In this document: positions 25,604-35,538 of the stretch, one piece after another
How positions within the stretch are numbered: the stretch's first letter is position 1
Layout of the letters: each line of letters opens with the position of its first letter
Assembly: GCF_002753895.1 (NCBI RefSeq)
Contig: NZ_NJER01000001.1
Location: 682,001 to 746,000, forward strand
Length of the DNA stretch: 64,000 nt
Origin: Halobacteriovorax sp. JY17
GTDB taxonomy: Bacteria > Bdellovibrionota > Bacteriovoracia > Bacteriovoracales > Bacteriovoracaceae
Direction: 5' to 3'
Program-made: the position numbers and the translations under genes
Notes under the pieces: model-generated
Told to the model about the DNA's origin: nothing
The model's database searches: none
Seen by the model: only the letters and a program-made list of their open reading frames with translations

Positions 25604-26812
25604 ATGTCTATGAAAAAAATTATATTAATTCTATCTTTTCTTTTGATAAGTTCAGGCTTCGCTGACGTGTGGAAAACTGAGAATGAGTGGTCTTCAGAAT
25701 ATGAACAGAGCTATCAAAACTGGATAGCTAATGATAACTTTCACAGAAGGATTTTTTCCGATCCACAAAGTCCTTACTACGGCGTTCCTACTGATTGTGC
25801 AGATATCATCTATGCTGCAAGAATTATTTTCTCCTATGAAAATAAACTCCCCTTCAAAGTAAAGAACCCTGTAAGAAAAGGCTTGTTTTCTGCTAGATAC
25901 ATTTCCAATAGCGGAAATTATTTCAATTCCCTTAAAAATGAAATTGATCGTGTAAAAGCATTTATCAGTAAGCTAGCAGTTCACTCTGGAACAACTATAC
26001 TAGCTCAGAATGATACATACCCAATTGCAATCTCTGAAATAAGAAGTGGTGATATATACGTAACTAAAAATAATGGAATAAGACATGCTTATTTAATAAA
26101 AAAGATTAGTAACTCAGGAATATTTGATCTCTATTACTCAACAGTTCCAAGAGTAGTAAGAGAAATAAAATTTCATAGAGGAGTTCCTCTCTTTAGCTTT
26201 TCCTCCTCTCCATGGGGGTTTAGAAGATTCAAGCAACCTTCTGAAGTAAATTTAGACTTAAACGAACTAGATAGCTATTCGACAGAGCAATACCAATTAT
26301 TAAAAGAAGTAGGCGAAGAAAGTATTCTCAATTACATATCAAATCGTCTCAGAACAGAAGATGAATCAATAGAAGGACGCCTAGACAGAGTCATAAATAA
26401 CATATGTAGATCTATAGATGATAGAATTGATGCTATTAAAAAGGCCCAAGTATATGTAAACAGCCAAATCAATAATAGATGTGTGAATAAATCAGAATAT
26501 GATAACTACTCTACTCCAGGCTTAGATAAGAGAATAATTAAACAAATAATTACTCTTAAAAACTTTTATTCAAAAATCAAACAAGTTAACTATCAATTAA
26601 AAATTGATTCTAGTAAATATAACGCTCTTGAAGATCTACTCCAAGGATCTGAAAGTAATTCCCTTCTATGTGAGAACCAAATAGCACCACTATCAGTTCA
26701 AAACTTCTTATATAGATATGAACAGAATCAAATCTCATCCCATCCTAACGACTCTCTAGAGGCAAGATGGGGTTTAGACTCAAATAGAACAAACTGTAAG
26801 AAATATTATTAA
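25604..26812 (+). CDS. Exported papain/NlpC-like protein
   Basis: 402 residues with signal peptide (to about residue 20, SSGFA-DVW). A Cys in VPTDCADIIYAAR and a His in RSGDIYVTKNNGIRHAYLI have the order and context of NlpC/P60-like cysteine peptidases/amidases (Cys at a helix start, later GD...H strand). The C-terminal half is helical, Asn- and Ser-rich, with further cysteines (NNICRS, NNRCVNK, SLLCEN, RTNCKK). Eighteen bases precede the collagen-like gene, so the two are co-transcribed. A peptidoglycan or protein-crosslink substrate is possible. Two ATG codons (25604 and 25610) compete as start. Confidence 0.55.
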   Translation: MSMKKIILILSFLLISSGFADVWKTENEWSSEYEQSYQNWIANDNFHRRIFSDPQSPYYGVPTDCADIIYAARIIFSYENKLPFKVKNPVRKGLFSARYISNSGNYFNSLKNEIDRVKAFISKLAVHSGTTILAQNDTYPIAISEIRSGDIYVTKNNGIRHAYLIKKISNSGIFDLYYSTVPRVVREIKFHRGVPLFSFSSSPWGFRRFKQPSEVNLDLNELDSYSTEQYQLLKEVGEESILNYISNRLRTEDESIEGRLDRVINNICRSIDDRIDAIKKAQVYVNSQINNRCVNKSEYDNYSTPGLDKRIIKQIITLKNFYSKIKQVNYQLKIDSSKYNALEDLLQGSESNSLLCENQIAPLSVQNFLYRYEQNQISSHPNDSLEARWGLDSNRTNCKKYY

Positions 26813-26829
26813 TCATTAAGGAGAATTAA

Positions 26830-29184
26830 ATGCATTTTTTAAAAGTCTTAATCGTCGCTTGTTCGCTATTTAGCTATGAAGCCATGGCGAAAAACAATGG
26901 CCAATCTGGCAATCCAAATGGTGGAGGTCAAGGAAGTGGAACTCAAACAGAGAACCCTGCTTCAGGAACTCAAGGTCAGCATAACAATCCAAACACAAAC
27001 GGAAACCACAACACTGGAAACAACGGAAATGGAGTTGGGAACAACTGTACAGGTAACCAAGGTAATGTTTCCCAAGTAGGATGTGCCGCAGGCGGAACCA
27101 ACGGTTCCAACGGAAATAATGGTTCTAACGGAAATAACGGTTCCAACGGAAATAATGGTTCCAACGGAAACAACGGTTCTAACGGAAACAACGGTTCCAA
27201 CGGAAATAATGGTTCTAACGGAAACAACGGTTCCAACGGAAATAATGGTTCTAACGGAAACAATGGTTCTAACGGAGATAATGGATCTAACGGAGATAAT
27301 GGATCTAACGGAGATAATGGATCTAACGGAGACAATGGATCTAACGGATACAATGGTTCTAACGGAGATAATGGATCTAACGGAGACAATGGTTCTAACG
27401 GAGATAATGGATCTAACGGAGACAATGGTTCTAACGGAGATAATGGCGACAACGGAGACAATGGCGACAACGGAGACAATGGCGACAACGGAGACAATGG
27501 AGACAACGGAGACAACGGAGACGATGGCGACAACGGAGATAATGGAGACAACGGAGACGATGGCGACAACGGAGATAACGCTGTACAAGAGGAACCTAAG
27601 CAGGAAGAAAATAAGCTCAAGGTAAAACTTAAGCCACTAGTCATCTTTGATATTGATGGAATAACCAGAACTATAAATCTTACTGCTCAAGCTGGAATGA
27701 AAAGCAAAAATGCTCTTGCTTTTGAAGATTACAGAAGTGGATTCCAAGTACAAAAGTATAAGACAATCCTAGGAGGGCTTGGAGCACAAGTACAATTCTT
27801 CTTCGATAATGCTACAGACATAAGACAAATCTTAGGAGGAGTACTGGGATTAGCACCACTAAAATCTTCTTCTGCTTTATTTAACTACTCAGTAAGAGAT
27901 CAGAAAGAGCTGAATGTTATAAAAAGAAGTATCCCAAAAACAACTCAATCTCTAAAAGAGTGGAGAATTGGAGATAATGTATACTTCGAACAAACAGGTG
28001 GAATGCTCTATACTGCAGGCCTTGGATTATCCGTAGTTGGATCTGGTATAACCAAAGTCGACCAAGGTACATGGCGAGTTTATGTAGAAAAAATTGATGA
28101 TGAAAAAGTACTCGTTTCCTACAGTAGATCTAAACTTAAATCTACGTCAGCATATGTCGGAGTTATGGCTATGTCGACTTCCCTAAGCAGCCTATCTGAC
28201 AAAGGAGAGGGTTTTACATACGAGCTAGACATAAGTGACTTTAAGGCAGCAAAAGCTTACGAGGACTTACTACAAGGTAATGTTACACCGACTCAAGAAA
28301 TGGCTGAAGATTTCTTAAACCCATTTGTCGAAGAAGTTGATTCATTTAACTACATGACAAAAGGAAAAGTTAAGTCTTTTGTACTTGGTATTCCATTTAT
28401 AAATGTAGCGAACAGTGAAGGTAAGTTATACAACTATTCAAATATTGATAGTTCCAAGTATGGTTACAAGACGAAGTCTGAGTACGGAGTATACTTTGAA
28501 AGCATGAATGGTAGATTAATTACAAGACATACAAATATGTCTAAGGTATTCAAATCAGGTGTCGCAATCACAACAGACAAGAACACAGAATCTACATTCG
28601 TTGACAATGCTTCAAATCTTGAATGGTTTTACGAGAAAGATCATGCAAAATCACATGATCTTGAGAAAGCTCTTAGAAAACTAAACGAGGACACTGGTGT
28701 TGCTGCAGAAATTTCTGTTCCGGCCAATAAAGACCTTGCATATGTTTCAGTGAAACTTACGATAAAAGCAGACCAAAACTTTGCCAAGGCAATGGCAAAG
28801 TTTAGTTCATCTAAAACACTGCAAGATTCGATTGTAGACACAAATAAGAATATCGATAGATATCTAAGCAATGGTGATCAAGACAATCTTTGTGGAAAGC
28901 TAGGGACAAAAAGTTGTTCCAAGAAATTAAAGTCAGAAACTGCAGATGCGATTAAATTAATTGCAAAAAAGGCAAAATCTTTCAATAATATTAACGATAA
29001 GGACTTTGTAAATAATACTGCAAAGCTTGGAAAGCTTATCTGGAAGAACAAATTTATCTTCGGTGCTGTAGTTAAGAAGATGAAGAACTGTGGTAGTCAA
29101 ATTGACCTTCAAGTGGCAGGAGAGAAAATTTCAAATTACCAAGTTCAAAGTGTAACAACACTCAATCAAGATTCATGTTTTTAG
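26830..29184 (+). CDS. Secreted collagen-like Gly-X-Asn repeat protein
   Basis: 784 residues: signal peptide (1-20, ends SYEAMA), a Gly/Asn/Gln-rich spacer with two cysteines, then residues 89-250 made of 54 uninterrupted Gly-X-Y triplets (GSN, GNN, GDN, one GYN, some GDD) with Asn or Asp in nearly every Y place. Proline is absent, so if a triple helix forms it is stabilised by other means, perhaps calcium by the Asp-rich end. An acidic hinge ([12 protein letters not shown]) leads to a globular C-terminal domain of about 520 residues of unknown fold with a few cysteines. Ribosome site AAGGAG. It follows a papain-like protein and precedes an HTTM/DCC membrane protein. A surface fibre or matrix role is likely; function unproven. 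Confidence 0.8.
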   Translation: MHFLKVLIVACSLFSYEAMAKNNGQSGNPNGGGQGSGTQTENPASGTQGQHNNPNTNGNHNTGNNGNGVGNNCTGNQGNVSQVGCAAGGTNGSNGNNGSNGNNGSNGNNGSNGNNGSNGNNGSNGNNGSNGNNGSNGNNGSNGNNGSNGDNGSNGDNGSNGDNGSNGDNGSNGYNGSNGDNGSNGDNGSNGDNGSNGDNGSNGDNGDNGDNGDNGDNGDNGDNGDNGDNGDDGDNGDNGDNGDDGDNGDNAVQEEPKQEENKLKVKLKPLVIFDIDGITRTINLTAQAGMKSKNALAFEDYRSGFQVQKYKTILGGLGAQVQFFFDNATDIRQILGGVLGLAPLKSSSALFNYSVRDQKELNVIKRSIPKTTQSLKEWRIGDNVYFEQTGGMLYTAGLGLSVVGSGITKVDQGTWRVYVEKIDDEKVLVSYSRSKLKSTSAYVGVMAMSTSLSSLSDKGEGFTYELDISDFKAAKAYEDLLQGNVTPTQEMAEDFLNPFVEEVDSFNYMTKGKVKSFVLGIPFINVANSEGKLYNYSNIDSSKYGYKTKSEYGVYFESMNGRLITRHTNMSKVFKSGVAITTDKNTESTFVDNASNLEWFYEKDHAKSHDLEKALRKLNEDTGVAAEISVPANKDLAYVSVKLTIKADQNFAKAMAKFSSSKTLQDSIVDTNKNIDRYLSNGDQDNLCGKLGTKSCSKKLKSETADAIKLIAKKAKSFNNINDKDFVNNTAKLGKLIWKNKFIFGAVVKKMKNCGSQIDLQVAGEKISNYQVQSVTTLNQDSCF
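27094..27579 (+). repeat. 18-base then 9-base tandem coding repeat
   Basis: 486 bases encoding 54 Gly-X-Y triplets. The first part repeats an 18-base unit GGTTCYAACGGAAAYAAY, the middle GGATCTAACGGAGAYAAT, the last a 9-base GGMGACAAY. Third-base variation shows that the units are not all recent copies. Length change by slippage is expected in multiples of 9, which preserves frame. Confidence 0.95.
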
Positions 29185-29207
29185 ATTTTTAAATTTAAAA
29201 ATCATGA

Positions 29208-29235
29208 GGGGGGAGGTAACACTCCCCCTTTTTTT
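29208..29235 (+). terminator. Strong rho-independent terminator after the collagen-like gene
   Basis: GGGGGAG (29209-29215) pairs with CTCCCCC (29222-29228) across a six-base loop and is followed by seven T. The next gene starts only 18-24 bases after the T tract. Confidence 0.9.
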
Positions 29236-29252
29236 CACTAGTGGAGCTTCTT

Positions 29253-30998
29253 TTGAAGAATATTTTCTCAGTAAGTTTAAAATCATTGGTATTATTCAGA
29301 ATTTCTCTAGGAGTAATACTCTTTTTTGATTTTTTAAACAGATTCGATATTATCCACCCATTTTATAGTGACATAGGGATAGCTTCTCGATCATTCATAA
29401 TGAATAATGAAGAAATACCTTGGAAAATGTCGCTTCTAAATTTGAATGGTACTCCAGCCTTCGCCAATCTTTTAGCAACAATAGGACTAATCTCATCTTT
29501 GCTCATCACATTAGGCGCAAGAACAAAAATAGCATCAATTATAGCATGGGTCTTATTAATCTCATTCCAAAATAGATTTCCAATAATTAACCATGGAGGA
29601 GATAATTTGCTACGGCTGCTCCTTCTCTTCTCTATTTTCGCACCTACAAATTTATACCTCTCTCTGGATAAGTTCTTTGGACAAAGTCATGAGCTAGAGC
29701 CTCCCGAAGAAGTCTCTACTCCATTTACATTTCTATTTTTTATTCAAATTTTCTTAATGTATTTTTTCACATTCTTTTACAAGTGGAATCCATCCTGGCT
29801 CACAAAGTTTGATTCTTTATACTTTGCAATGAGCTTAGATATATTTACAACACCAATAGGTACGCAACTTCTAAATTTCCCAAAATTAATGAGCATTGGT
29901 TCATTTTTCACTCTGTGGCTAGAAGGTCTAGGACCACTATTTCTACTAATACCATGGAAAAGAGATTACTTTAGAATGATTGTAATCATATTATTCTGGT
30001 TTCTACATCTTGGAATATTATTAACAATGAATCTTGGTAATTTTCCGTGGATATGCCTTGCGCTTTGGCTTCCTATTGTACCAAATAGCTTCTGGACTTT
30101 TTTATCGAAGAAAAACACAAGAGCCTTAGGTTATACACTATATTTCGATAGCAACTGTGGCTTTTGCAAGAGATTCTGCATCCTTCTAAAGAACATATTC
30201 TTCTTATCAAAGCTAGAGGTAAGCTCAAGCAACAAAGATGCAGAAATTAATAATTTAATCGAAAAAAATAAAAGTTGGTTATTAGTCGATCCTAAAAACA
30301 ATCAATACATTGAATACTATGTATTTTCAAAGCTTTTGGATCAGAGTTTCTTAACTAAACTACACTTCATCTATGCAAACAAACTCTCTTTATCTCTAGG
30401 GAACTATGCATACCAAAGGATATCTAAGTTTAGATTTTTGATTGGATCCACGCTCACAAATCTATTCAACATAGAATTAAAAGTGCACACAAATATATCT
30501 GGAATAATATTTGCGACACTTTTAATTTCATTATCTATTTCATGGAATTTTGAGGGTTATTTAGGTTCTAGTAAATTTGATATTAAAGAACCCTTTACTA
30601 GTATTGCATTTGCTCTTGGATTAAACCAACAATGGAATATGTTCGCTCCCAAGCCTATGAGAAATGATGCCTGGTATATTATAGATGGAAATCTACAAGA
30701 TGGCACAAGATTGAATCCTTTAACAAAAGAATCGATTAGTTTTCAAAAACCTCTCCACCCACAAAACACTATGAAAAATTCACAGTGGAGAAAATTTTAT
30801 CTTAACTTATCAAAGAAGTCTGAGAAGAAATATTTACGTAAGTTCGCTAACTATATTTGCAGAGAATGGAACAACCATAATGAAAACAAGCTAACAAATT
30901 TCAAAATATATTACATGCTAGAAAGAACTCCAGATGACCCTAAAACTTTATTAAAAGTTAATAAAAACCTTATATGGACTTATGATTGCTTTTTTTAA
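29253..30998 (+). CDS. HTTM (vitamin K gamma-carboxylase-like) - DCC thiol oxidoreductase fusion
   Basis: About 580 residues. Residues 1-290 hold several membrane helices with HTTM features (LFRISLGVILFFDF, LLITLGARTK, NRFPIINHGGDNLLRLL, FYKWNPSWLTKFDSLYF), the fold of vitamin K-dependent gamma-carboxylase. Then a DUF393/DCC domain, YTLYFDSNCGFCKRF, a thioredoxin-like CxxC, and a further C-terminal segment with another helix. An upstream GTG (29241) is in frame, but its GTGGAG supplies the ribosome site for TTG 29253, six bases away, which is preferred. HTTM-DCC fusions are known but of unknown substrate. Location right after the collagen-like gene suggests modification of an exported partner; unproven. 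Confidence 0.75.
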   Translation: MKNIFSVSLKSLVLFRISLGVILFFDFLNRFDIIHPFYSDIGIASRSFIMNNEEIPWKMSLLNLNGTPAFANLLATIGLISSLLITLGARTKIASIIAWVLLISFQNRFPIINHGGDNLLRLLLLFSIFAPTNLYLSLDKFFGQSHELEPPEEVSTPFTFLFFIQIFLMYFFTFFYKWNPSWLTKFDSLYFAMSLDIFTTPIGTQLLNFPKLMSIGSFFTLWLEGLGPLFLLIPWKRDYFRMIVIILFWFLHLGILLTMNLGNFPWICLALWLPIVPNSFWTFLSKKNTRALGYTLYFDSNCGFCKRFCILLKNIFFLSKLEVSSSNKDAEINNLIEKNKSWLLVDPKNNQYIEYYVFSKLLDQSFLTKLHFIYANKLSLSLGNYAYQRISKFRFLIGSTLTNLFNIELKVHTNISGIIFATLLISLSISWNFEGYLGSSKFDIKEPFTSIAFALGLNQQWNMFAPKPMRNDAWYIIDGNLQDGTRLNPLTKESISFQKPLHPQNTMKNSQWRKFYLNLSKKSEKKYLRKFANYICREWNNHNENKLTNFKIYYMLERTPDDPKTLLKVNKNLIWTYDCFF

Positions 30999-31078
30999 AA
31001 AATTTCTCATCTCAATAGACTCTAACGTCTAATCTGATTATAAAAAAACAATCAAACATAGAAAAAACACGGACACAC

Positions 31079-34000
31079 TTAATCAGTACTTATATAAGCT
31101 CTAATTTTCTTCTGTTCAAAATAAGAAAAGACAACTGGTACAATAAATAAAGTAATAGAGGCGACAAGCATTCCCCCAAGAGTTGGGATTGCCATCGGTT
31201 TCATGACTTCACTACCAGTACTCGTTGACCACATGATTGGAATGAGAGCGACAACAGTTGTAGTTGTAGTCATTACCAAAGGCCTAATTCTCCTAGAGCC
31301 AGCTTCTATGATACATTGTTTTAGCTCTGTCCAATTCTTAGGAACAGTGTTCTTAATAGACTCTTGTAAGTAAGTCATCATCACGACACCATCATCAACG
31401 GCGATACCAAAGAGAGCAATAAATCCAACCCATACAGCAACGGAAGTATTAAATCCTCCAATCCATAAAAGAATGAGCCCTCCTGAAAATGCAACGGGAA
31501 CAGCACTAAAGATAATCGCCGAATTTCGAAGATTCTTTATACCCAAAAAAATGAGAAATAAATTTATTAAAAGAGCGAAGGGAATAAGAAGTAAGAGTCT
31601 ATTATTTGATCTCACTTGATTTTCATATTGTCCTGCCCAGGAAATAGAATAACCCTTAGGGAGCTCTATCTCTTTTTCTACAAGAAGCTTTGCTTCCTCC
31701 ACAAACCCAATAAGATCTCTTCCTTGTACGTTTAAGAGAACAAGTGAGCGAAGCATTCCATTTTCAGATTGTATGGCCGCAGGGCCAGTCACAACTTTTA
31801 TTTCAGCTAATTGCTCAAGAGGAATATGTTGGCCCAGAGGACTTGGAACAAGAACTTTCTTTAACTCATCTATTCTATCTCTAAGCTCTTTCTTGTAGCG
31901 AACACGAATAGGATAGCGCTCTCTGCCTTCAATAAACTGCCCTATACTCATCCCACCAACAGCAGTCTGCAAAATTCTATTAATCGTTCCCGTATTTATT
32001 CCGTAGCGACTTGCGGCAACGCGATCAATATCAAATTCAATATAAGGCTTTCCTGTTATTTTCTCTGCATAAATTCCATAGCCTCCATCAACTTTTTCAA
32101 TCAATGCGCCAATTTTTGAGGCGAGAGACTCTAACGTCTTCAAATTATCACCAAAGATTTTAATTCCAATTTGAGTTTTAATCCCTGTTGAAATCATTGC
32201 TATTCTATTTTCAATAGGAAAGAGCCAAGCGTTTACAAGTCCAGGAACCTGTAACTTTAAATCTAGCTCATTCATAATATCGTAAATAGAAGTTCCACTT
32301 GGCCATTGATCTTCAGGTACAAGTTTGACAATAGTTTCAAACATCGCCACAGGAGCTGGATCAATTGCTGTATCAGCTCTCCCCAGCTTACCAATAGCAT
32401 TCTCGACTAGGGGATGTGCCTTTAAAACCTTATCCGTATAGGCCAAGAGCTCTCTTGCCTTTGTCATACTCACATCGGGAGTCGTTACTGGCATATAGAG
32501 GATTTCCCCTTCATTAAGAGAAGGCATAAATTCCTTTCCAAGTCTTGTATATGAATAACATCCCAGAATAAAAATAATGAGAGGAAGAATCAAAAAAATT
32601 CTTCTATGCTCAAGAGTCCAATTTAAAATTGGCTTATAAGTGTTAACTAGAAATTTACTGACCTTATTCTTTTCTACAGGCCTTAATTCACCTTTTAGAA
32701 AGAATACTGACAGTGCTGGCACCAAAATAATGGCAACGACCACAGAGCCAAACATGGCGAGAGTTTTTGCCCAAGCGAGAGGACCAAATAACTTTCCCTC
32801 ACTTCCTTCAAGAGCAAAGACTGGTAAGAAGGTTACAATAGTTGTCGCAACTGCCGTCAAAATGGCAGGGCCAACTTCCCTAGCAGAAGAAATGGTGATT
32901 TCGATACGCTCCCTTGCACTTGCAAGAGGCTTCTGAGCAAGACTAGAGTAAATATTCTCCGTCATGATAATTCCCATATCCACCATTGAACCAATAGCGA
33001 TAACGAGACCAGATAAACTCATGACATTTGAATCGATATTTAAAACTTTCATGAGAATGAAACTAATACCCACACCAAAAGGAAGAGTTAATGTCACTAA
33101 GACAGAAGACTTAAAGTGCAAGAGAAAGAGAAGAATAACAATGACAGTGATAATAATCTCTTGAGAAAGAGAGCTATAAACAGTTCCCATAGTTCTCTCT
33201 ATAACTTCTGTTCGATCATAGAAGGGAACTAACTTCACACCTTTAGGAAGACCTTGTTCTACGGTTTTAATTTTCTTTTTAACTTTATCTATTACTTCCT
33301 TTGGATTTTCCCCAAAGCGCATGGTCACCACACCGCCAACGGATTCAACCCCATTCTTATCTAGCGCGCCCCTTCTAAAGGCCGGGCCAAGATGAACAGA
33401 GGCGAGATCACTCACCCTAATAGGAGACTTATTTTTTACCGCTACGACGACGTTTTCAATATCTGCCAGAGATTTAAAGAAACCCTTACCTCTCACGATA
33501 AATTCTCTATCTCCGTCTTCTATAACTTCTGCGCCAACGTCAATATTGCTCTCACCAATGGCCTTAACAAGCGCTGAGAAATGGATATCAAAAGCGATGA
33601 GTTTATTAGGGTCCACATCAATTTGATATTCTTTTACAAAGCCGCCAATACTTGCGACTTCGCTTACTCCTTCTACACTTTGTAAGAGGTAGCGAATATA
33701 GAAGTCTTGAATAGATCTAAGCTCCGCTAAAGATTTTGGATTACTAGCTGTTGGATCATTCTCAACTGTGTACCAAAAAACTTGTCCAAGCCCTGTGGCA
33801 TCAGGCCCCATCTTAGGGGTTACACCTGGAGGAAGTTCTTTAGAAGTTGTTGAAAGCTTCTCTAGGACTCGGCTTCTACTCCAATAGAAGTCAACATCAT
33901 CATTGAAAATAATATAGATAATAGAGAATCCAAATGCTGAAGTTCCTCTAATATTTTTTACGCCAGGAAGTCCCTGCATCATTACACTTAAAGGATAAGT

Positions 34001-34195
34001 CACCTGTTCTTCAATATCTTTAGGAGATCTTCCCGCCCATTCTGTAAAAACGATTTGTTGGTTTTCACCAATATCAGGAATCGCATCAACTCTTGCTGTC
34101 TTTAGAGAGAAAATAGAGAGAAGCGCTATAAAACAAAAAATGATAACGACATAAGCTCTCTTTCTAATGGAGAATTCAATAAGATTTTGAATCAT
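31079..34195 (-). CDS. Heavy-metal efflux RND pump, CusA/CzcA family
   Basis: 1038-residue inner-membrane proton/metal antiporter. N-terminus MIQNLIEFSIRKRAYVVII and the motif DVDFYWSRSRVLEKLS are typical of the HME-RND branch, as is the TM4 segment SGLVIAIGSMVDMGIIMTENIY with charged residues for proton relay; GIAVDDGVVMMTYL lies in the second half. It pumps metal ions (Cu/Ag or Zn/Co/Cd; subtype not decided) through the adaptor and TolC-like partner. It overlaps the adaptor stop by four bases (ATGA), last of a leftward three-gene operon. No metal sensor is adjacent. Confidence 0.92.
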   Translation of the reverse strand: MIQNLIEFSIRKRAYVVIIFCFIALLSIFSLKTARVDAIPDIGENQQIVFTEWAGRSPKDIEEQVTYPLSVMMQGLPGVKNIRGTSAFGFSIIYIIFNDDVDFYWSRSRVLEKLSTTSKELPPGVTPKMGPDATGLGQVFWYTVENDPTASNPKSLAELRSIQDFYIRYLLQSVEGVSEVASIGGFVKEYQIDVDPNKLIAFDIHFSALVKAIGESNIDVGAEVIEDGDREFIVRGKGFFKSLADIENVVVAVKNKSPIRVSDLASVHLGPAFRRGALDKNGVESVGGVVTMRFGENPKEVIDKVKKKIKTVEQGLPKGVKLVPFYDRTEVIERTMGTVYSSLSQEIIITVIVILLFLLHFKSSVLVTLTLPFGVGISFILMKVLNIDSNVMSLSGLVIAIGSMVDMGIIMTENIYSSLAQKPLASARERIEITISSAREVGPAILTAVATTIVTFLPVFALEGSEGKLFGPLAWAKTLAMFGSVVVAIILVPALSVFFLKGELRPVEKNKVSKFLVNTYKPILNWTLEHRRIFLILPLIIFILGCYSYTRLGKEFMPSLNEGEILYMPVTTPDVSMTKARELLAYTDKVLKAHPLVENAIGKLGRADTAIDPAPVAMFETIVKLVPEDQWPSGTSIYDIMNELDLKLQVPGLVNAWLFPIENRIAMISTGIKTQIGIKIFGDNLKTLESLASKIGALIEKVDGGYGIYAEKITGKPYIEFDIDRVAASRYGINTGTINRILQTAVGGMSIGQFIEGRERYPIRVRYKKELRDRIDELKKVLVPSPLGQHIPLEQLAEIKVVTGPAAIQSENGMLRSLVLLNVQGRDLIGFVEEAKLLVEKEIELPKGYSISWAGQYENQVRSNNRLLLLIPFALLINLFLIFLGIKNLRNSAIIFSAVPVAFSGGLILLWIGGFNTSVAVWVGFIALFGIAVDDGVVMMTYLQESIKNTVPKNWTELKQCIIEAGSRRIRPLVMTTTTTVVALIPIMWSTSTGSEVMKPMAIPTLGGMLVASITLFIVPVVFSYFEQKKIRAYISTD

Positions 34196-35538
34196 AGATC
34201 ACTCATCTCTTCATAACCCCCAAAGAGTTGCGCTTGTGCATCGAGAAGGAAGTTACCTTCAATTACAACTTCTTCTCCTTCCTTTAATCCGTCTTTTATT
34301 TCTACATAGCCATCAGATTCAAACCCCGAAGAGATAGTCTTTGCTCTAAATTCCTTATCGCTTACTTTAACCCAGACAACTTTTCTCTTTCCCGTATCGA
34401 TAATGGCACTTCTTGGAACCACTAGAGGTGAACCTCTTAAATCTATTTTTAAAACAGCATTCGCAATCATTCCAGGTTTTAATTTTCCACTTGAGTTTTT
34501 AATAGTTGCTCTAACCTTTAATGTTCTAGACTTAGAGTCGAGAACAGGATTTATAAAGTCGATGACTCCGGTAACAAACTCACCAGGAAGAGAAGTAAAC
34601 TCAAGCTCTACTTTCTGTCCTATTTCTACAAGTGTTGCCTCTCTCTCATAGACATCCATCTCTACCCACACATCAGAGAGATCAGAGAGATCAAAGAAGT
34701 TTTGCCCTTCCTTAAAATAGCTTCCAACAGAAGCATTTCTCTTTCTTACTATTCCTGTTGTATTTGAAAAAATTGTAATCTTCTTTGGAACCTTCTTCTG
34801 TTTATACCAAGATTCATATTGTTCCGATCGAATTCCCCAGAGCTTCAATCTCTCCTCAGTTTGAGAGACCATTTCTTTGAACTCACGACTTTTAGAATTC
34901 TTAGAACTATCCCTTGCCAGTAGATACTCCTCGCCAGCAGTGATGAGTTTAGGACTGTAAATATCTACAACAGGATCACCTTCCTTCACAAAACTTCCTG
35001 TGGACTTCACATAGACTTTTTCAACCCTTCCACCAATTCGTGCAGGAATACTACTCTCTTTCTCTTCTGATTGAAGAACAGAGCCAAGTAACCTCACCTT
35101 CTTTGTCATCAACATACTTGTCACAGGAAAGTACGACGGTTTGAAGTGACCTAGCTGGGCCTTTCTAAGTTTTACACTAGCAACTACTGCCGAAGCGTTA
35201 GAATTATGGACTCTCACCATCATTGTCCCATCAATTGGGCACTCTTCCTCTACTTCACTCTTAACTTCTGGGTGGTCTTTACACTGCCATACCACGGCCT
35301 TTGGAGCTTCCTCACTATGTAAGTGATTTTCATGAGAAGATTCTTCTACTTCAACCTTAGTTAAATTCATATGACAGATAGGGCACTTACCAGGTTTACT
35401 TTCTTTAACACTAGGGTGCATAGAACACGTGTAATAGCTAGAGACCTTACTGGACGAAGCCTTACTCTCCATAGGAGTTTCACTCTTAGAGCACCCAAGA
35501 AATAATATGAGAAATAGGCAATAGATTAATTTATTCAC
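34192..35538 (-). CDS. CusB-type RND adaptor with two heavy-metal-binding motifs
   Basis: 448-residue periplasmic adaptor with export signal (MNKLIYCLFLILFLGC, lipobox-like). A heavy-metal-binding domain YYTCSMHPSVKESKPGKCPIC is near residues 35-57, and a second, degenerate copy (WQCKDHPEVKSEVEEECPIDGTMM) near 88-112. Then come the usual adaptor pieces: beta-barrel/lipoyl (VGGRVEKVYV-like IGGRVEKVYVKSTG), alpha hairpin, and the MP domain (LSDVWVEMDVYEREAT). GTG start with GGGGAAAAG site; overlaps the TolC-like gene by eight bases. Confidence 0.9.
   Translation of the reverse strand: MNKLIYCLFLILFLGCSKSETPMESKASSSKVSSYYTCSMHPSVKESKPGKCPICHMNLTKVEVEESSHENHLHSEEAPKAVVWQCKDHPEVKSEVEEECPIDGTMMVRVHNSNASAVVASVKLRKAQLGHFKPSYFPVTSMLMTKKVRLLGSVLQSEEKESSIPARIGGRVEKVYVKSTGSFVKEGDPVVDIYSPKLITAGEEYLLARDSSKNSKSREFKEMVSQTEERLKLWGIRSEQYESWYKQKKVPKKITIFSNTTGIVRKRNASVGSYFKEGQNFFDLSDLSDVWVEMDVYEREATLVEIGQKVELEFTSLPGEFVTGVIDFINPVLDSKSRTLKVRATIKNSSGKLKPGMIANAVLKIDLRGSPLVVPRSAIIDTGKRKVVWVKVSDKEFRAKTISSGFESDGYVEIKDGLKEGEEVVIEGNFLLDAQAQLFGGYEEMSDL

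Noticed and set aside
27094-27579. Regular repeat that could be mistaken for a CRISPR array
   Set aside because: Units are contiguous, without spacers, and encode Gly-X-Asn in frame; no cas genes are present.
26962-27644. Two long open frames on the minus strand (208 and 222 codons) and one on plus (180 codons) across the collagen-like repeat
   Set aside because: They exist only because the 9/18-base repeat keeps all frames free of stops; their products are monotonous ([17 protein letters not shown]) and lack ribosome sites.
31000-31078. Terminator hairpin (TAGAC/GTCTA) after the RND pump gene
   Set aside because: Only five pairs and no T tract in the leftward direction.
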